Source of the DNA: Leucothrix mucor
GTDB lineage: Bacteria; Pseudomonadota; Gammaproteobacteria; Thiotrichales; Thiotrichaceae
DNA length: 16,266 nucleotides
Assembly: GCA_015662325.1 (NCBI GenBank)
Contig: DQUJ01000084.1
Location: 1-16,266, forward strand
Direction of reading: 5' to 3'
A program made the position numbers and the translations under genes. Within the stretch, counting starts at the first letter, position 1; every line of letters starts with the position of its first letter. A model generated the notes under the pieces. The model did not search any database, was not told where the DNA came from, and saw only the letters and a program-made list of their open reading frames with translations. This document shows, one piece after another, positions 8,950 to 16,266 of this stretch.

Positions 8950-10202
8950 TATCTATCCACCTCACCAAATACAATATCCATGGTTCCAATAACGGTAACC
9001 ACATCTGCCAACATATGACCTTTTGTTAGCTCATCCATCGCCGACATATGTGCAAAACCTGGCGCACGTACTTTTAAACGATACGGCTTATTGGCACCAT
9101 CCGACACGATATAACAACCAAACTCACCTTTAGGATGCTCAATGGCTTGATACGCCTCACCTTCTGGCAAACAATAACCCTCTGTTGCCAATTTAAAGTG
9201 ATGAATCAAAGCTTCCATATCACCTTTCATGGTTTCGCGTTTCGGCTGTGTGATCTTATGATCTTCATGAATCACAGGACCTGGATTTTTACGCAACCAA
9301 TCAACACATTGCTTAATGATTTTATTGGATTGACGCATTTCTTCAATACGCACTAAGTAGCGATCGTAACTATCGCCATTCGTACCGACCGGAATATCAA
9401 AATCAATCTGGTCATACATCGCATAGGGCTGTTTTTTACGAAGATCCCATTCGATACCCGAACCACGCAACATTGCACCTGTTAAACCTAACTGTAATGC
9501 TCGCTCTGGCGAGACAATTCCAATATCAACTAAACGTTGTTTCCAAATACGATTATCCGTTAACAATGTCTCGTATTCATCTACATATTCTGGGAAGCGT
9601 TGCGTAAAGTCTTCGATAAAATCTAAAACCGAACCGCCACGATTTTTATTTAATCGCTTAATATCTGCATCGTTATACCAACGTGCATTTTCGTGCAACG
9701 GCATGGTATCGGGCAAATCACGATAAACACCACCTGGGCGATAATAAGTCGCATGCAAACGCGCTCCTGATACAGCTTCGTAAACATCCATTAAATCTTC
9801 ACGCTCACGAAACGCATATAAAAACATGGTCATCGCGCCCACATCTAAAGCATGTGCGCCAATCCATAATAGATGGTTTAGAATACGCGTGATTTCATCG
9901 AACATCGTGCGAATATATTGCGCACGAATCGGAGCTTCTATGCCCAACATTTTTTCTAGCGCCAGCACATAACCGTGCTCGTTACACATCATCGACACAT
10001 AATCGAGGCGATCCATGTAACCAATACTTTGATTATACGGCTTACTTTCAGCTAACTTTTCTGTACCTCTATGTAACAAACCAATATGTGGATCGGCGCG
10101 TTGGATCACTTCACCATCCATCTCTAACACAAGGCGTAACACACCATGCGCCGCAGGATGAGCAGGACCAAAGTTTAGAGTAAAATTACGAATTTCAGGC
10201 AT
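8949..10202 (-). CDS. nuoD: NADH-quinone oxidoreductase subunit D
   Basis: 49 kDa homologue, related to the large subunit of [NiFe] hydrogenases. Together with NuoB it forms the quinone-reduction site. 417 residues, the normal length for a stand-alone NuoD. Signatures: [20 protein letters not shown] at the N-terminus, with the histidine loop that faces quinone; [29 protein letters not shown]; the [19 protein letters not shown] region; and the C-terminal DIVFGEVDR. nuoC and nuoD are separate here, as in many proteobacteria but unlike the fused nuoCD of E. coli. Single-base stop/start overlaps (TAATG) link it to nuoC and nuoE. Confidence 0.98.
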   Translation of the reverse strand: MPEIRNFTLNFGPAHPAAHGVLRLVLEMDGEVIQRADPHIGLLHRGTEKLAESKPYNQSIGYMDRLDYVSMMCNEHGYVLALEKMLGIEAPIRAQYIRTMFDEITRILNHLLWIGAHALDVGAMTMFLYAFREREDLMDVYEAVSGARLHATYYRPGGVYRDLPDTMPLHENARWYNDADIKRLNKNRGGSVLDFIEDFTQRFPEYVDEYETLLTDNRIWKQRLVDIGIVSPERALQLGLTGAMLRGSGIEWDLRKKQPYAMYDQIDFDIPVGTNGDSYDRYLVRIEEMRQSNKIIKQCVDWLRKNPGPVIHEDHKITQPKRETMKGDMEALIHHFKLATEGYCLPEGEAYQAIEHPKGEFGCYIVSDGANKPYRLKVRAPGFAHMSAMDELTKGHMLADVVTVIGTMDIVFGEVDR

Positions 10203-10906
10203 TAGGGTTGTTCCGCCTTACCATTTTGTTTACGAATAACACGTGGCACTAAAATACGTGGCTCAATTGAAACAGGTTCGTACACAACACGTTTTTTCTC
10301 TTCATCGTAACGCATATCAACATGCCCGATTAATGGGAAATCTTTTCTAAACGGGTGGCCGACAAAGCCATAATCCGTCAAAATACGACGTAAATCAGGA
10401 TGACCGCTAAACATAATACCAAACAGGTCAAACGCTTCTCTTTCGAACCAGTTCACTCCATTCCAAATTTCTGTAACAGAATCAAGCATCGGGAAATCGT
10501 TATCATCACAAAAGACTTTCAAACGAAGTCTTTGATTATTCTTAAGCGATAATAAGTGAATCACTACTGCAAATCGCTTGCCTTCAAATTCAACCGCTTT
10601 TTGAGGCTCTTCCCCATCAAATGAGAATTCACGAGATACTCCACGCGTAAAACCACTACCGCCTGTTTCCCACTCCGAATCACCATAGGCAAGATAATCA
10701 ACACCACATAGATCTATCAACTGTTCAAAATGACAACCTTCATCGTCACGTAAAAGTGTTGCCACTTCGAGCAAATCCTTTGGATTCACTTCAACAGTCA
10801 ACTCTCCAAAATCAATATTGGATGACTCAATCTTTCCTGCACCTGCTTCGCCTGATTCAAAAACAGACTCCAGATGCGATTGCAATGCGACTAAAGACTC
10901 ACTCAT
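10202..10906 (-). CDS. nuoC: NADH-quinone oxidoreductase subunit C
   Basis: 30 kDa homologue, a structural subunit of the connecting module that packs against NuoD and NuoI. 234 residues. The C-terminal family motif is clear: [20 protein letters not shown], then [20 protein letters not shown]. The N-terminal third is more variable and includes an acidic, Gly/Ser-rich insertion (around [14 protein letters not shown] and [12 protein letters not shown]). Such variation is common in this subunit. The ATG overlaps the nuoB stop by one base, and the stop overlaps nuoD by one base. No Fe-S ligands are expected or seen. Confidence 0.96.
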   Translation of the reverse strand: MSESLVALQSHLESVFESGEAGAGKIESSNIDFGELTVEVNPKDLLEVATLLRDDEGCHFEQLIDLCGVDYLAYGDSEWETGGSGFTRGVSREFSFDGEEPQKAVEFEGKRFAVVIHLLSLKNNQRLRLKVFCDDNDFPMLDSVTEIWNGVNWFEREAFDLFGIMFSGHPDLRRILTDYGFVGHPFRKDFPLIGHVDMRYDEEKKRVVYEPVSIEPRILVPRVIRKQNGKAEQP

Positions 10907-11394
10907 TAAGCATCGTCCTGTCGTGCAATTGTATTGGTATTACGGATCTTATTTTGCAACTGAATGATTCCGTAAAGCAAGGCTTCAGCCGTAGGTGGGC
11001 AACCAGGGATATACACATCAACAGGAATAATGCGATCACAACCACGCACAACGGCATAAGAATAGTGGTAATAACCACCACCATTTGCACAGGAACCCAT
11101 TGAGATTACCCAACGTGGCTCTGCCATCTGATCGTAAACTTTACGTAACGCGGGAGCCATTTTGTTTGTTAATGTTCCCGCAACAATCAACACATCAGAC
11201 TGACGTGGACTGGGGCGAAACAGAATACCAAAACGATCCATATCGTATCGCGACGCACCTGCTTGCATCATTTCTACTGCACAACAAGCCAAACCAAAGG
11301 TTACTGGCCACATTGAACCTGTGCGCGCCCAATTGATCAAACCATCTAGTTTAGCGGTTACAAAACCTTCTTTTAAAACGCCCTCTATTCCCAC
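10906..11394 (-). CDS. nuoB: NADH-quinone oxidoreductase subunit B (cluster N2)
   Basis: PSST homologue carrying the terminal [4Fe-4S] cluster N2 that reduces quinone. Ligands, numbered from the GTG start chosen here, are the tandem C37-C38 (LACCAVEM), C102 ([11 protein letters not shown]) and C132 ([10 protein letters not shown]). I prefer the GTG at 11394 (162 residues). It gives the N-terminus [13 protein letters not shown], common in the family, and has AAGGAG at 11402-11407, 7 nt upstream. The ATG at 11415 would add seven residues (MEKRSAR), has no ribosome site, and would overlap nuoA by 31 nt instead of 10 nt. It remains the alternative. The identity of the gene itself is certain. Confidence 0.97.
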   Translation of the reverse strand: MGIEGVLKEGFVTAKLDGLINWARTGSMWPVTFGLACCAVEMMQAGASRYDMDRFGILFRPSPRQSDVLIVAGTLTNKMAPALRKVYDQMAEPRWVISMGSCANGGGYYHYSYAVVRGCDRIIPVDVYIPGCPPTAEALLYGIIQLQNKIRNTNTIARQDDA

Positions 11395-11741
11395 TCTAGC
11401 GCTCCTTTTTTCCATTCGTATATGAACCCAATAATAAGAATACCGAGGAAAATACTCATGGAAATCAAACCAAACAAGCCGATTTTATCGAGCGTGATAG
11501 CCCATGGAAACAAAAAAGCAATTTCCAAATCAAAGATTATAAAAAGAATAGCGACAAGATAATAACGTATATCGAATTTCATACGCGCATCTTCGAATGC
11601 CTCAAAACCACATTCAAACGGAGAATCTTTTGCAGTATCGGGACGGCGTGGCGCAATTAAAGCTCCTAGCAATAGCATCATCATTGCCATTGCAAAACCT
11701 ACGCCTAAAAACACAAGCACTGGCAGATATTCTGCGAGCAT
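11385..11741 (-). CDS. nuoA: NADH-quinone oxidoreductase subunit A
   Basis: First gene of the operon. Small membrane subunit (ND3 homologue), 118 residues, with three TM segments (about 7-29, 60-80 and 88-108). The loop after the first helix carries the family signature [20 protein letters not shown], including the conserved cysteine, and [20 protein letters not shown] follows. AAGGAG at 11747-11752 lies 5 nt before the ATG, the expected spacing. The stop lies 10 nt inside nuoB if the GTG start of nuoB is used. The operon promoter should lie in the AT-rich region to the right. Confidence 0.97.
   Translation of the reverse strand: MLAEYLPVLVFLGVGFAMAMMMLLLGALIAPRRPDTAKDSPFECGFEAFEDARMKFDIRYYLVAILFIIFDLEIAFLFPWAITLDKIGLFGLISMSIFLGILIIGFIYEWKKGALEWE
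11402..11407 (-). promoter_or_regulatory. Ribosome binding site supporting the GTG start of nuoB
   Basis: The minus strand reads AAGGAG, 7 nt before GTG 11394 and inside the end of nuoA. No comparable site precedes the upstream ATG at 11415, so this site decides the start call. Confidence 0.7.
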
Positions 11742-11746
11742 ACATT

Positions 11747-11752
11747 CTCCTT
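11747..11752 (-). promoter_or_regulatory. Ribosome binding site of nuoA
   Basis: AAGGAG on the minus strand, 5 nt upstream of ATG 11741. It opens translation of the whole nuo cluster. Confidence 0.75.
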
Positions 11753-11958
11753 AAAACCATCTGTAAATATTATTATTATCTATTTAGAAAATTTTTTTTG
11801 ATTAGTTTTTGATCATGACTAAATAAGCCATCATTCTAAACCAATATTATCTTTTAATTGATGGTGAATATACACTCATTTCTAACAAGATCACAACCAA
11901 TGAACAAAATTATTTTTATATCCATCAATCACAAGTATTTATATGAAAAACCGCTTAG

Positions 11959-12026
11959 GCGTATCAAAGAAACCATATAAGCCAGAAAAAGCTTGGGGGT
12001 TAAGTTAGGTTACGTTTGATACCCGC
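11959..12026. repeat. Inverted repeat / potential large hairpin between the hydrolase pseudogene and nuoA
   Basis: The left arm 11959-11974 (GCGTATCAAAGAAACC) pairs with the right arm 12008-12026 (GGTTACGTTTGATACCCGC), allowing two small bulges. The core TATCAAA/TTTGATA is perfect. The loop is about 33 nt. Read leftwards (minus strand), a GGTTTTTC stretch follows a few bases beyond, so it could act as a weak terminator for the hydrolase transcript or as a structured leader element of nuo. Which of these is not decidable from the sequence. Confidence 0.5.
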
Positions 12027-12194
12027 TTTATTACAAGGATTAAAATCACAAACATTAAAATACTCGTTACAAATAGGGCAAAACAATATCTGCTTTTAGC
12101 GTTATCCTCCTAGACACGCTAGCGCAACCATTCTCCTCGAGTGGTATTTGGGGAGGCCTAATAGTGCAATAGTTAAGGATTATCAAAGGCCATT

Positions 12195-13039
12195 CTATTT
12201 TGATTCTGCCTGTATTGCATCAAGAACCTGCAACACTATCGCCCCATCTTTGCCGTTTAGCATATGCCCCTCACTCACAACCGCCGTTCCAGAACGACCT
12301 CTTAACGCCCAGATATTATTCATATCTTGACTGTTCGGCGGCACTACAAAATCAAATTTATTCACTTTTGTGACTTTTTTATTACTACGAATAATAGAGG
12401 CGTAATGCAAAACTGGATGAGGCTGATGATTCATCCAATAAAGGAAATTACTCGGAATCTCTTCTTTTAAATCAGAAAACAAACCGCGAGAGTTTTGCAA
12501 CTCTTCTCCACCCGCAAAACTTGCCATCACTCCCAGCGGAGAATTACCCGCAATATACGAACATTAGCGGCAGGCGTACCTAAGTGCGGCGAAGCGATAG
12601 TAATTAACCCATTTACGGGCTGATGTCTTGGATCAATGGCGTACAACCGAGCAACAACACCGCCCGCAGAATGCCCCACTAAAGTCATTGACTCTCCTCG
12701 CTGGATATACAAATGATATAAATACTGCAAAAGAAGCTCTTCTTGAATCTGTAAATTAGATTGCGAGGGTAGGTTGACCGTATAAAAGACATCCCCTTTA
12801 ACGTTTACATTACCCGGTATTAACATGGCTTGCGGGGTAAAACCGTAAGTACCTCCATCTCTCCACCCTGCTTTAACTAACGGCGTGGTAAAACCAGATT
12901 CTCGCCAGTTCATAGCATTGGATAAAAAACCATGCACCAGAACTAAGGTTCTTGCTTGAACACCAGAAGAAAATAAAAGAGCAAATAATAAACCGCTCGT
13001 AATCCAAAATAACTTGTTTTTAATAAACTTAGATACCAT
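12195..13039 (-). pseudogene. Exported alpha/beta-hydrolase (lipase/esterase), frameshifted
   Basis: Two adjacent frames together make one hydrolase of about 281 codons. The first part (from ATG 13039) has a signal peptide (MVSKFIKNK, hydrophobic core, SSGVQA then R), the oxyanion-hole motif HGFLSNAMNW at about 36, and the nucleophile elbow GHSAGG with Ser at about 124, followed by SPHLGTPAANVR. Reading then shifts at 12551-12559: the original frame ends in VILRWE and stop at 12527, while the next frame continues the fold (IAGNSPLGVMASFAGGEELQ) to 12195. The second part holds the probable catalytic Asp (SQDMNN) and His (SEGHML). One missing base explains the break. It could be a true decaying gene or a sequencing error. 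An ATG at 13051 is an alternative start. Substrate unknown. Confidence 0.75.
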
Positions 13040-13049
13040 ATTACAACCC

Positions 13050-13739
13050 ATGACAATTCAATGTATTACCTTCGACCTAGATGACACATTATGGGAGTGC
13101 CACCCCGTTATCATGCATGCAGAAAAATGTTTTTATGCATGGTTAAAATCATCTTACCCAAAGATTATCGCAAAATACAGCGAAGAGGCGTTAATTAACC
13201 ATCGTGTTGCTTTTATGCAAGACAACCAAGAACAAAAACACAATTTAACCTATCTTCGAAAACGCTGGTTAGAAATACTAGGTAATGAAACGGGCTACGA
13301 TAACGACAGCATACTAATCGAAACAGGCTTTGAGATTTTCTGGTTAGCCAGAAATGAAGTCTCTTTTTTTGAAGGCACATTAGACGTTTTAGAGCAGTTA
13401 TCTAAAAAATACACATTAGGCGTTATTAGCAACGGCAATGCAGACGTGCATCATATCGGCATCGGACATTTATTTGACTTCACCCTATCATCCGAAAAAG
13501 CAGGAATAAGCAAACCCCATAAAGACATCTTTCATAAAGCGATTGACTTAAGCCCGCACGACTTACATGAAACGGTCTACGTTGGAGACGACCCCGCTCG
13601 AGATATTATCGGCGCACACAACGCTGGCATGAAAGCCATCTGGTATAACCCCAAATTAAAACCTTGGCCAGGCGGTCGAACACCAGATGCTGTTATTCGT
13701 TCTATTCACGAACTAGAAGACAAAATTGTAAATTTATGA
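13050..13739 (+). CDS. HAD-superfamily phosphatase, YigB-like
   Basis: A 229-residue haloacid-dehalogenase-type hydrolase. All four catalytic motifs are present: motif I DLDDT with nucleophile D9 and acid/base D11 (CITFDLDDTLWECHPVI), motif II SNGN at about 127, motif III lysine K155 in GISKPHKDIF, and motif IV GDDPARD at about 179. The helical cap lies between motifs I and II (about 16-105). The motif I region and the ISNGNA segment closely resemble E. coli YigB, a flavin-pathway (FMN and ribitylaminouracil phosphate) phosphatase, so that role is plausible but inferred. The start at 13050 puts motif I at the usual distance from the N-terminus. An in-frame ATG at 13014 lies inside the divergent hydrolase gene. 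No clear ribosome site is seen. Cytoplasmic. Confidence 0.85.
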   Translation: MTIQCITFDLDDTLWECHPVIMHAEKCFYAWLKSSYPKIIAKYSEEALINHRVAFMQDNQEQKHNLTYLRKRWLEILGNETGYDNDSILIETGFEIFWLARNEVSFFEGTLDVLEQLSKKYTLGVISNGNADVHHIGIGHLFDFTLSSEKAGISKPHKDIFHKAIDLSPHDLHETVYVGDDPARDIIGAHNAGMKAIWYNPKLKPWPGGRTPDAVIRSIHELEDKIVNL

Positions 13740-13771
13740 CATGATAGGCATATAACAAAAACAAAAGTATC

Positions 13772-13931
13772 GAGACCTTTGCGCGAGAAATATGACGGAT
13801 AAAAAATACGTAAATTCCCCCTGATTTCCATAAAAAGTTAGTCAATAGCCCTACTATTATCCTAATTTTTAAGAGAATCAGGAAAAATGACGCTATTTTT
13901 ACTCCCCCCATGCTCTCCCGCGAAGGGCCTC
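13772..13931. mobile_element. MITE-like 160 bp palindromic element, copy 1
   Basis: The ends are imperfect terminal inverted repeats: the left begins GAGACCTTTGCGCGAGAAAT, and the right, read in reverse complement, begins GAGGCCCTTCGCGGGAGAGC. The similarity continues inwards through almost the whole element (for example CCTGATTTCCATAAAAAGTT on the left against CCTGATTCTCTTAAAAATTA from the right), leaving a central loop of about 20 nt around AATAGCCCTACTATT. It encodes no transposase. The tips recall GAG-starting ends of IS5-type elements, but I am not sure of the family. No clear target-site duplication is seen. As RNA it would form a long hairpin between the HAD gene and relA, and it could act as a terminator. 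A diverged copy follows relA. Confidence 0.75.
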
Positions 13932-13936
13932 ACATC

Positions 13937-14008
13937 ATGAAAAATCACGTATTTTACAAACAAGGGCAACACCTCAAATTAGGGCAACACTTTATCAATG
14001 CAGCATAG
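13937..14008 (+). CDS. Possible 23-codon leader peptide overlapping the start of relA
   Basis: ATG 13937 opens a 23-residue frame (MKNHVFYK, then QGQHLKLGQHFINAA) ending at TAG 14006-14008, so it overlaps the relA start in another frame. An AAGGG lies 9 nt upstream of its ATG, contributed by the tip of the palindromic element. Its middle contains a repeated hexapeptide pattern (KQGQHL/KLGQHF) that follows from an 18 nt direct repeat. If translated, it could couple to or interfere with relA initiation, which lacks a good ribosome site of its own. It could also be a chance frame. Confidence 0.3.
   Translation: MKNHVFYKQGQHLKLGQHFINAA
13963..13990 (+). repeat. Direct repeat just upstream of relA
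   Basis: AGGGCAACAC occurs at 13963-13972 and again at 13981-13990, a period of 18 nt. The second copy supplies the only AGGG near the relA start, but at a long distance (about 13 nt). The repeat is short and may be a slippage product. Confidence 0.7.
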
Positions 14009-16151
14009 CTTATTAAGTGATACATCTCAGCGCAGTCGCGAAGACTGGGTTGATCGACTCTGGATTTCTGATCAGGAAGAAGATCAAGAGCTTGTCACTC
14101 ATGCTGTCGACCTAATGCTGGAAACTCGCGCGATCGACCGTGACCCTCACGTCCCGCTCAGTTTGGATGTTGCCGATATTTTATGTAACTTACAGGTAGA
14201 CCAAGTCACACTGATTGCCACGGTGCTTAGCGATATGAGACTAGGTGATATTTACTCTTTAAATGAAATTTCTGAAAAATACAATAGCACCATTGCGCTA
14301 CTGGTTAAAAACATGCGCTGGCTACATAATTTTAAAGCACCTACGGGCAACGAAACACCCATTCCCGAACAAGCAGAACGCCTACGTCGCATGTTATTAG
14401 CGATGGTTGATGATGTCCGCGCCGTATTGATTCATCTTGCTTGGCGCTTACAATACTTGCGTTTATTAAATCGCGCTGAATTACACAAACGCCGCGCAAC
14501 CGCACAAGAAACTATGGATATTTTTGTGCCGCTGGCTAATCGTTTGGGTGTCAGCCAATTAAAATGGGAAATGGAAGATCTATCATTTCACTATTTAGAA
14601 CCCATTGTTTATAAACAAATTGCAAAATCTTTAGCGTCTAAACGTATTGAACGGGAAGCTTATGTTGAAAACTTCACCCAAGAATTACAATACCTATTAA
14701 AGGATTCCGGACTAAAAGCCGAGGTATATGGTCGCCCTAAACATATCTATAGTATCTGGAAAAAAATGCAACGTAAGAAGCTATCAATTGATCAGCTCTA
14801 CGATTTACGTGCAATCCGCGTCGTTGTTCACGATGTAAGAGAGTGCTACACCACACTTGGCATCGTTCACGAGAAGTGGAAACACGTACCCGCCGAATTA
14901 GATGATTATATTGCTAACAAAAAACCCAACGGCTACCAATCGCTACATACGGTAATTATTGGCCCCAAAGGACGCTATGTAGAAATTCAAATTCGCACCG
15001 AAGATATGCATGTATTTGCAGAACTTGGAGTCGCCGCACATTGGCGCTATAAAGAAGGCGGCACACAAGATGCGGCGATGGAGCGAGTGGTTAGCTCATT
15101 ACGCCAACTATTAGATAGCGATGAAAATGACAGCGAACTTTTAGAAGACTTTAGAGCAGAAATATTCCCTGATCGCGTCTTTACTATCACCCCACAGGGA
15201 AAAATACTGGAGCTATCTAAAGACTCAACACCGCTGGATTTCGCCTACGCTATTCACACCAGCATTGGCCATCGCTGCACAGGTGCAAAAGTTAATGGCG
15301 TTATTGCCCCACTTGATCACAAATTAAGAAACGGCGACCAAGTTGAGATAATCACCCAAAAAACAGAACAACCAAAACGTAAATGGCTTAATCCGTCGCT
15401 TGGCTATATTGGCTCTTCGAGTTCACGCAGCAAGATTCGGCATTGGTTTCGCCAACAAGATCACGAAAAAAACCTTCACGACGGACTGGAGATTATCGAA
15501 CAAGAAAAACACCGCTTAAACCTTAAAAGAATTGATATTGACCCACTGCTTCAACGTTTTCATCAACAATCAAAAAATGAGTTTTTGATTGCGCTCGGGC
15601 GCGGCGATATTAGTATCGCACAACTAACAGCAGCGCTAGATATTCCAAAGAAAGAAGAAGTTAAATTCCGTAAAATCAGTGTTAAAGATAAACATGATGA
15701 TCGCGGCATTCAAATAGAAGGCGTAAGCAACCTACTGGTAGAAATAGCCAATTGTTGCAAGCCTGTTCCAGGAGATGAAATTACTGGCTACATTACCATC
15801 GGGCGCGGCATAACTATTCATCGTGACGATTGCCCCAATATTGATGAAAAAAATCTCGGCCCCGAAAAATCACTGCGGTTAGCGGAAGCAAGCTGGGGAA
15901 CAGAAACAACGGCTTACACCGTAGATGTTCAAGTTATTGGGTTCAACCAACCCGGCTTACTAAGTGATGTCGCAACAGTTCTTGCAAAAGAACAAATTAA
16001 CGTCGTTAGCATCAATACAAAACGTGGCAACACAGAACTCATTTCATTACTGGATATTGCCATCCAGATAGAAAATACCGTGCAACTTTTTGAAGTATTA
16101 GAAAAGATCGCGCAATTACCGCATGTTATTGATGCCAAAAGACAGAACTAA
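13998..16151 (+). CDS. relA: (p)ppGpp synthetase I, RelA (GTP pyrophosphokinase)
   Basis: Stringent-response enzyme that transfers pyrophosphate from ATP to GTP/GDP when uncharged tRNA reaches the ribosome. 717 residues (E. coli RelA: 744). Order: a degenerate HD hydrolase domain (about 25-160) in which the HDxxED motif is absent, the equivalent reading LSDMRLGD; the synthetase domain (about 180-355) with VYGRPKHIYSIWKKM, catalytic D269 in YDLRA, and the acidic ELDD (300-303) typical of monofunctional RelA; the TGS domain (about 390-455, DRVFTITPQGKILEL); a zinc-finger-like domain with C586, C587 and C612; and an ACT domain (about 642-715). The start is bounded by an in-frame TAG at 13980. 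The ribosome site is weak. Flanked on both sides by copies of a palindromic repeat. SpoT/Rel is excluded by the missing HD motif. Confidence 0.96.
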   Translation: MQHSLLSDTSQRSREDWVDRLWISDQEEDQELVTHAVDLMLETRAIDRDPHVPLSLDVADILCNLQVDQVTLIATVLSDMRLGDIYSLNEISEKYNSTIALLVKNMRWLHNFKAPTGNETPIPEQAERLRRMLLAMVDDVRAVLIHLAWRLQYLRLLNRAELHKRRATAQETMDIFVPLANRLGVSQLKWEMEDLSFHYLEPIVYKQIAKSLASKRIEREAYVENFTQELQYLLKDSGLKAEVYGRPKHIYSIWKKMQRKKLSIDQLYDLRAIRVVVHDVRECYTTLGIVHEKWKHVPAELDDYIANKKPNGYQSLHTVIIGPKGRYVEIQIRTEDMHVFAELGVAAHWRYKEGGTQDAAMERVVSSLRQLLDSDENDSELLEDFRAEIFPDRVFTITPQGKILELSKDSTPLDFAYAIHTSIGHRCTGAKVNGVIAPLDHKLRNGDQVEIITQKTEQPKRKWLNPSLGYIGSSSSRSKIRHWFRQQDHEKNLHDGLEIIEQEKHRLNLKRIDIDPLLQRFHQQSKNEFLIALGRGDISIAQLTAALDIPKKEEVKFRKISVKDKHDDRGIQIEGVSNLLVEIANCCKPVPGDEITGYITIGRGITIHRDDCPNIDEKNLGPEKSLRLAEASWGTETTAYTVDVQVIGFNQPGLLSDVATVLAKEQINVVSINTKRGNTELISLLDIAIQIENTVQLFEVLEKIAQLPHVIDAKRQN

Positions 16152-16161
16152 ATAACAACCT

Positions 16162-16266
16162 ACAACCTTAGGCAAGAGGTATGACGGATTAAAAATACTT
16201 GCACTCCCATTCCCCATAAAAATTTTCTCAATGGCCCTGCTATTAACGTCCTTTTTAAAAGTAAAA
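16162..16266. mobile_element. MITE-like palindromic element, copy 2 (truncated by window edge)
   Basis: Begins about 10 nt after the relA stop and aligns in the same orientation with the left two thirds of copy 1. Shared stretches: TATGACGGAT (16180-16189 against 13791-13800), AAAAATAC, CCATAAAAA, and the loop TCAATGGCCCTGCTATTA against TCAATAGCCCTACTATTA. Differences between arms and loop show it is an old copy, not a fresh duplication. The right arm is incomplete in the window. It may also serve as the transcription terminator of relA. Confidence 0.65.

Larger units (their letters stand above)
11742..12194. other. Intergenic region: nuo leader plus non-coding DNA
   Basis: This 453 nt stretch has no convincing gene. 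The part nearest nuoA (to about 11950) is very AT-rich and must hold the nuo promoter, reading leftwards; several AT-rich -10-like hexamers occur (for example TAGAAT and GATAAT on the minus strand), but no -35/-10 pair stands out. Inverted repeats: ATTGATGG at 11857-11864 with CCATCAAT at 11922-11929; a longer pair at 11959-12026 (separate entry); and a 6 bp stem TAGCGT/ACGCTA at 12097-12121. No secG or tRNA-Leu gene is present, although in several gammaproteobacteria these stand before nuoA. Confidence 0.6.

Noticed and set aside
10756..11103. Plus-strand open frame of 115 codons over nuoC/nuoB
   Set aside because: Antisense to well-conserved complex I genes, and the translated sequence has no recognisable features.
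12097..12121. Small hairpin whose loop on the minus strand reads AGGAGG, like a sequestered ribosome site
   Set aside because: No start codon at suitable spacing and no reading frame follows, so no small gene or riboswitch-like control can be supported.
12111..12123. TAGACACGCTAGC matches the D-arm segment of bacterial tRNA-Leu, and a tRNA-Leu often stands upstream of nuoA
   Set aside because: Only these 13 nt match. The flanks form no acceptor, anticodon or T arms, and the match is on the strand opposite to nuoA. It may be chance or a very small remnant.
13702..13911. Minus-strand open frame of 69 codons with a hydrophobic N-terminus
   Set aside because: It overlaps the end of the HAD gene and most of the palindromic element, has no convincing start context, and its hydrophobicity comes from the A/T-rich repeat arms.
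1..16266. CRISPR array, phage genes, toxin-antitoxin or defence genes
   Set aside because: No regularly spaced repeats or related protein families are seen. Apart from the palindromic elements the content is core metabolism.

Overview
The window is AT-rich bacterial DNA, most likely from a gammaproteobacterium. The evidence is a RelA of the monofunctional type (acidic ELDD motif in the synthetase domain, no HD-hydrolase motif), a YigB-like HAD phosphatase, and a proton-translocating complex I operon with separate nuoC and nuoD genes. I cannot name a genus from the sequence.

Positions 1-11741 (minus strand) hold the respiratory NADH:quinone oxidoreductase (complex I) operon, transcribed right to left in the order nuoA-B-C-D-E-F-G-H-I-J-[orf97]-K-L. 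nuoL runs off the left edge, and nuoM and nuoN presumably lie beyond it. The genes are packed with 1, 4 or 10 nt overlaps, which points to translational coupling. The exceptions are a 91 nt spacer between nuoI and nuoJ, which carries a small tandem duplication, and a 13 nt gap before nuoL. NuoE, F and G form the NADH-oxidising module (FMN and most Fe-S clusters). NuoB, C, D and I carry electrons to quinone. NuoA, H, J, K and L are membrane subunits of the proton-pumping arm. The most unusual item is a 97-codon gene between nuoJ and nuoK, joined to both by ATGA overlaps and preceded by a strong ribosome binding site. It encodes a small predicted membrane protein that is not one of the 14 standard subunits.

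Positions 11742-12194 are non-coding: the AT-rich leader of the nuo operon plus several inverted repeats. Positions 12195-13039 (minus) are an exported alpha/beta-hydrolase (lipase/esterase) gene split by a one-base frameshift. Divergent from it, with only 10 nt between the start codons, is a HAD-family phosphatase gene resembling yigB (13050-13739, plus).

Positions 13740-13997 contain a 160 bp, almost fully palindromic MITE-like element with terminal inverted repeats, then a possible 23-codon upstream reading frame that overlaps the start of relA. relA (13998-16151, plus) encodes the stringent-response (p)ppGpp synthetase. A second, diverged copy of the palindromic element begins just after relA and is cut by the right edge, so relA is bracketed by two direct copies of the same repeat.
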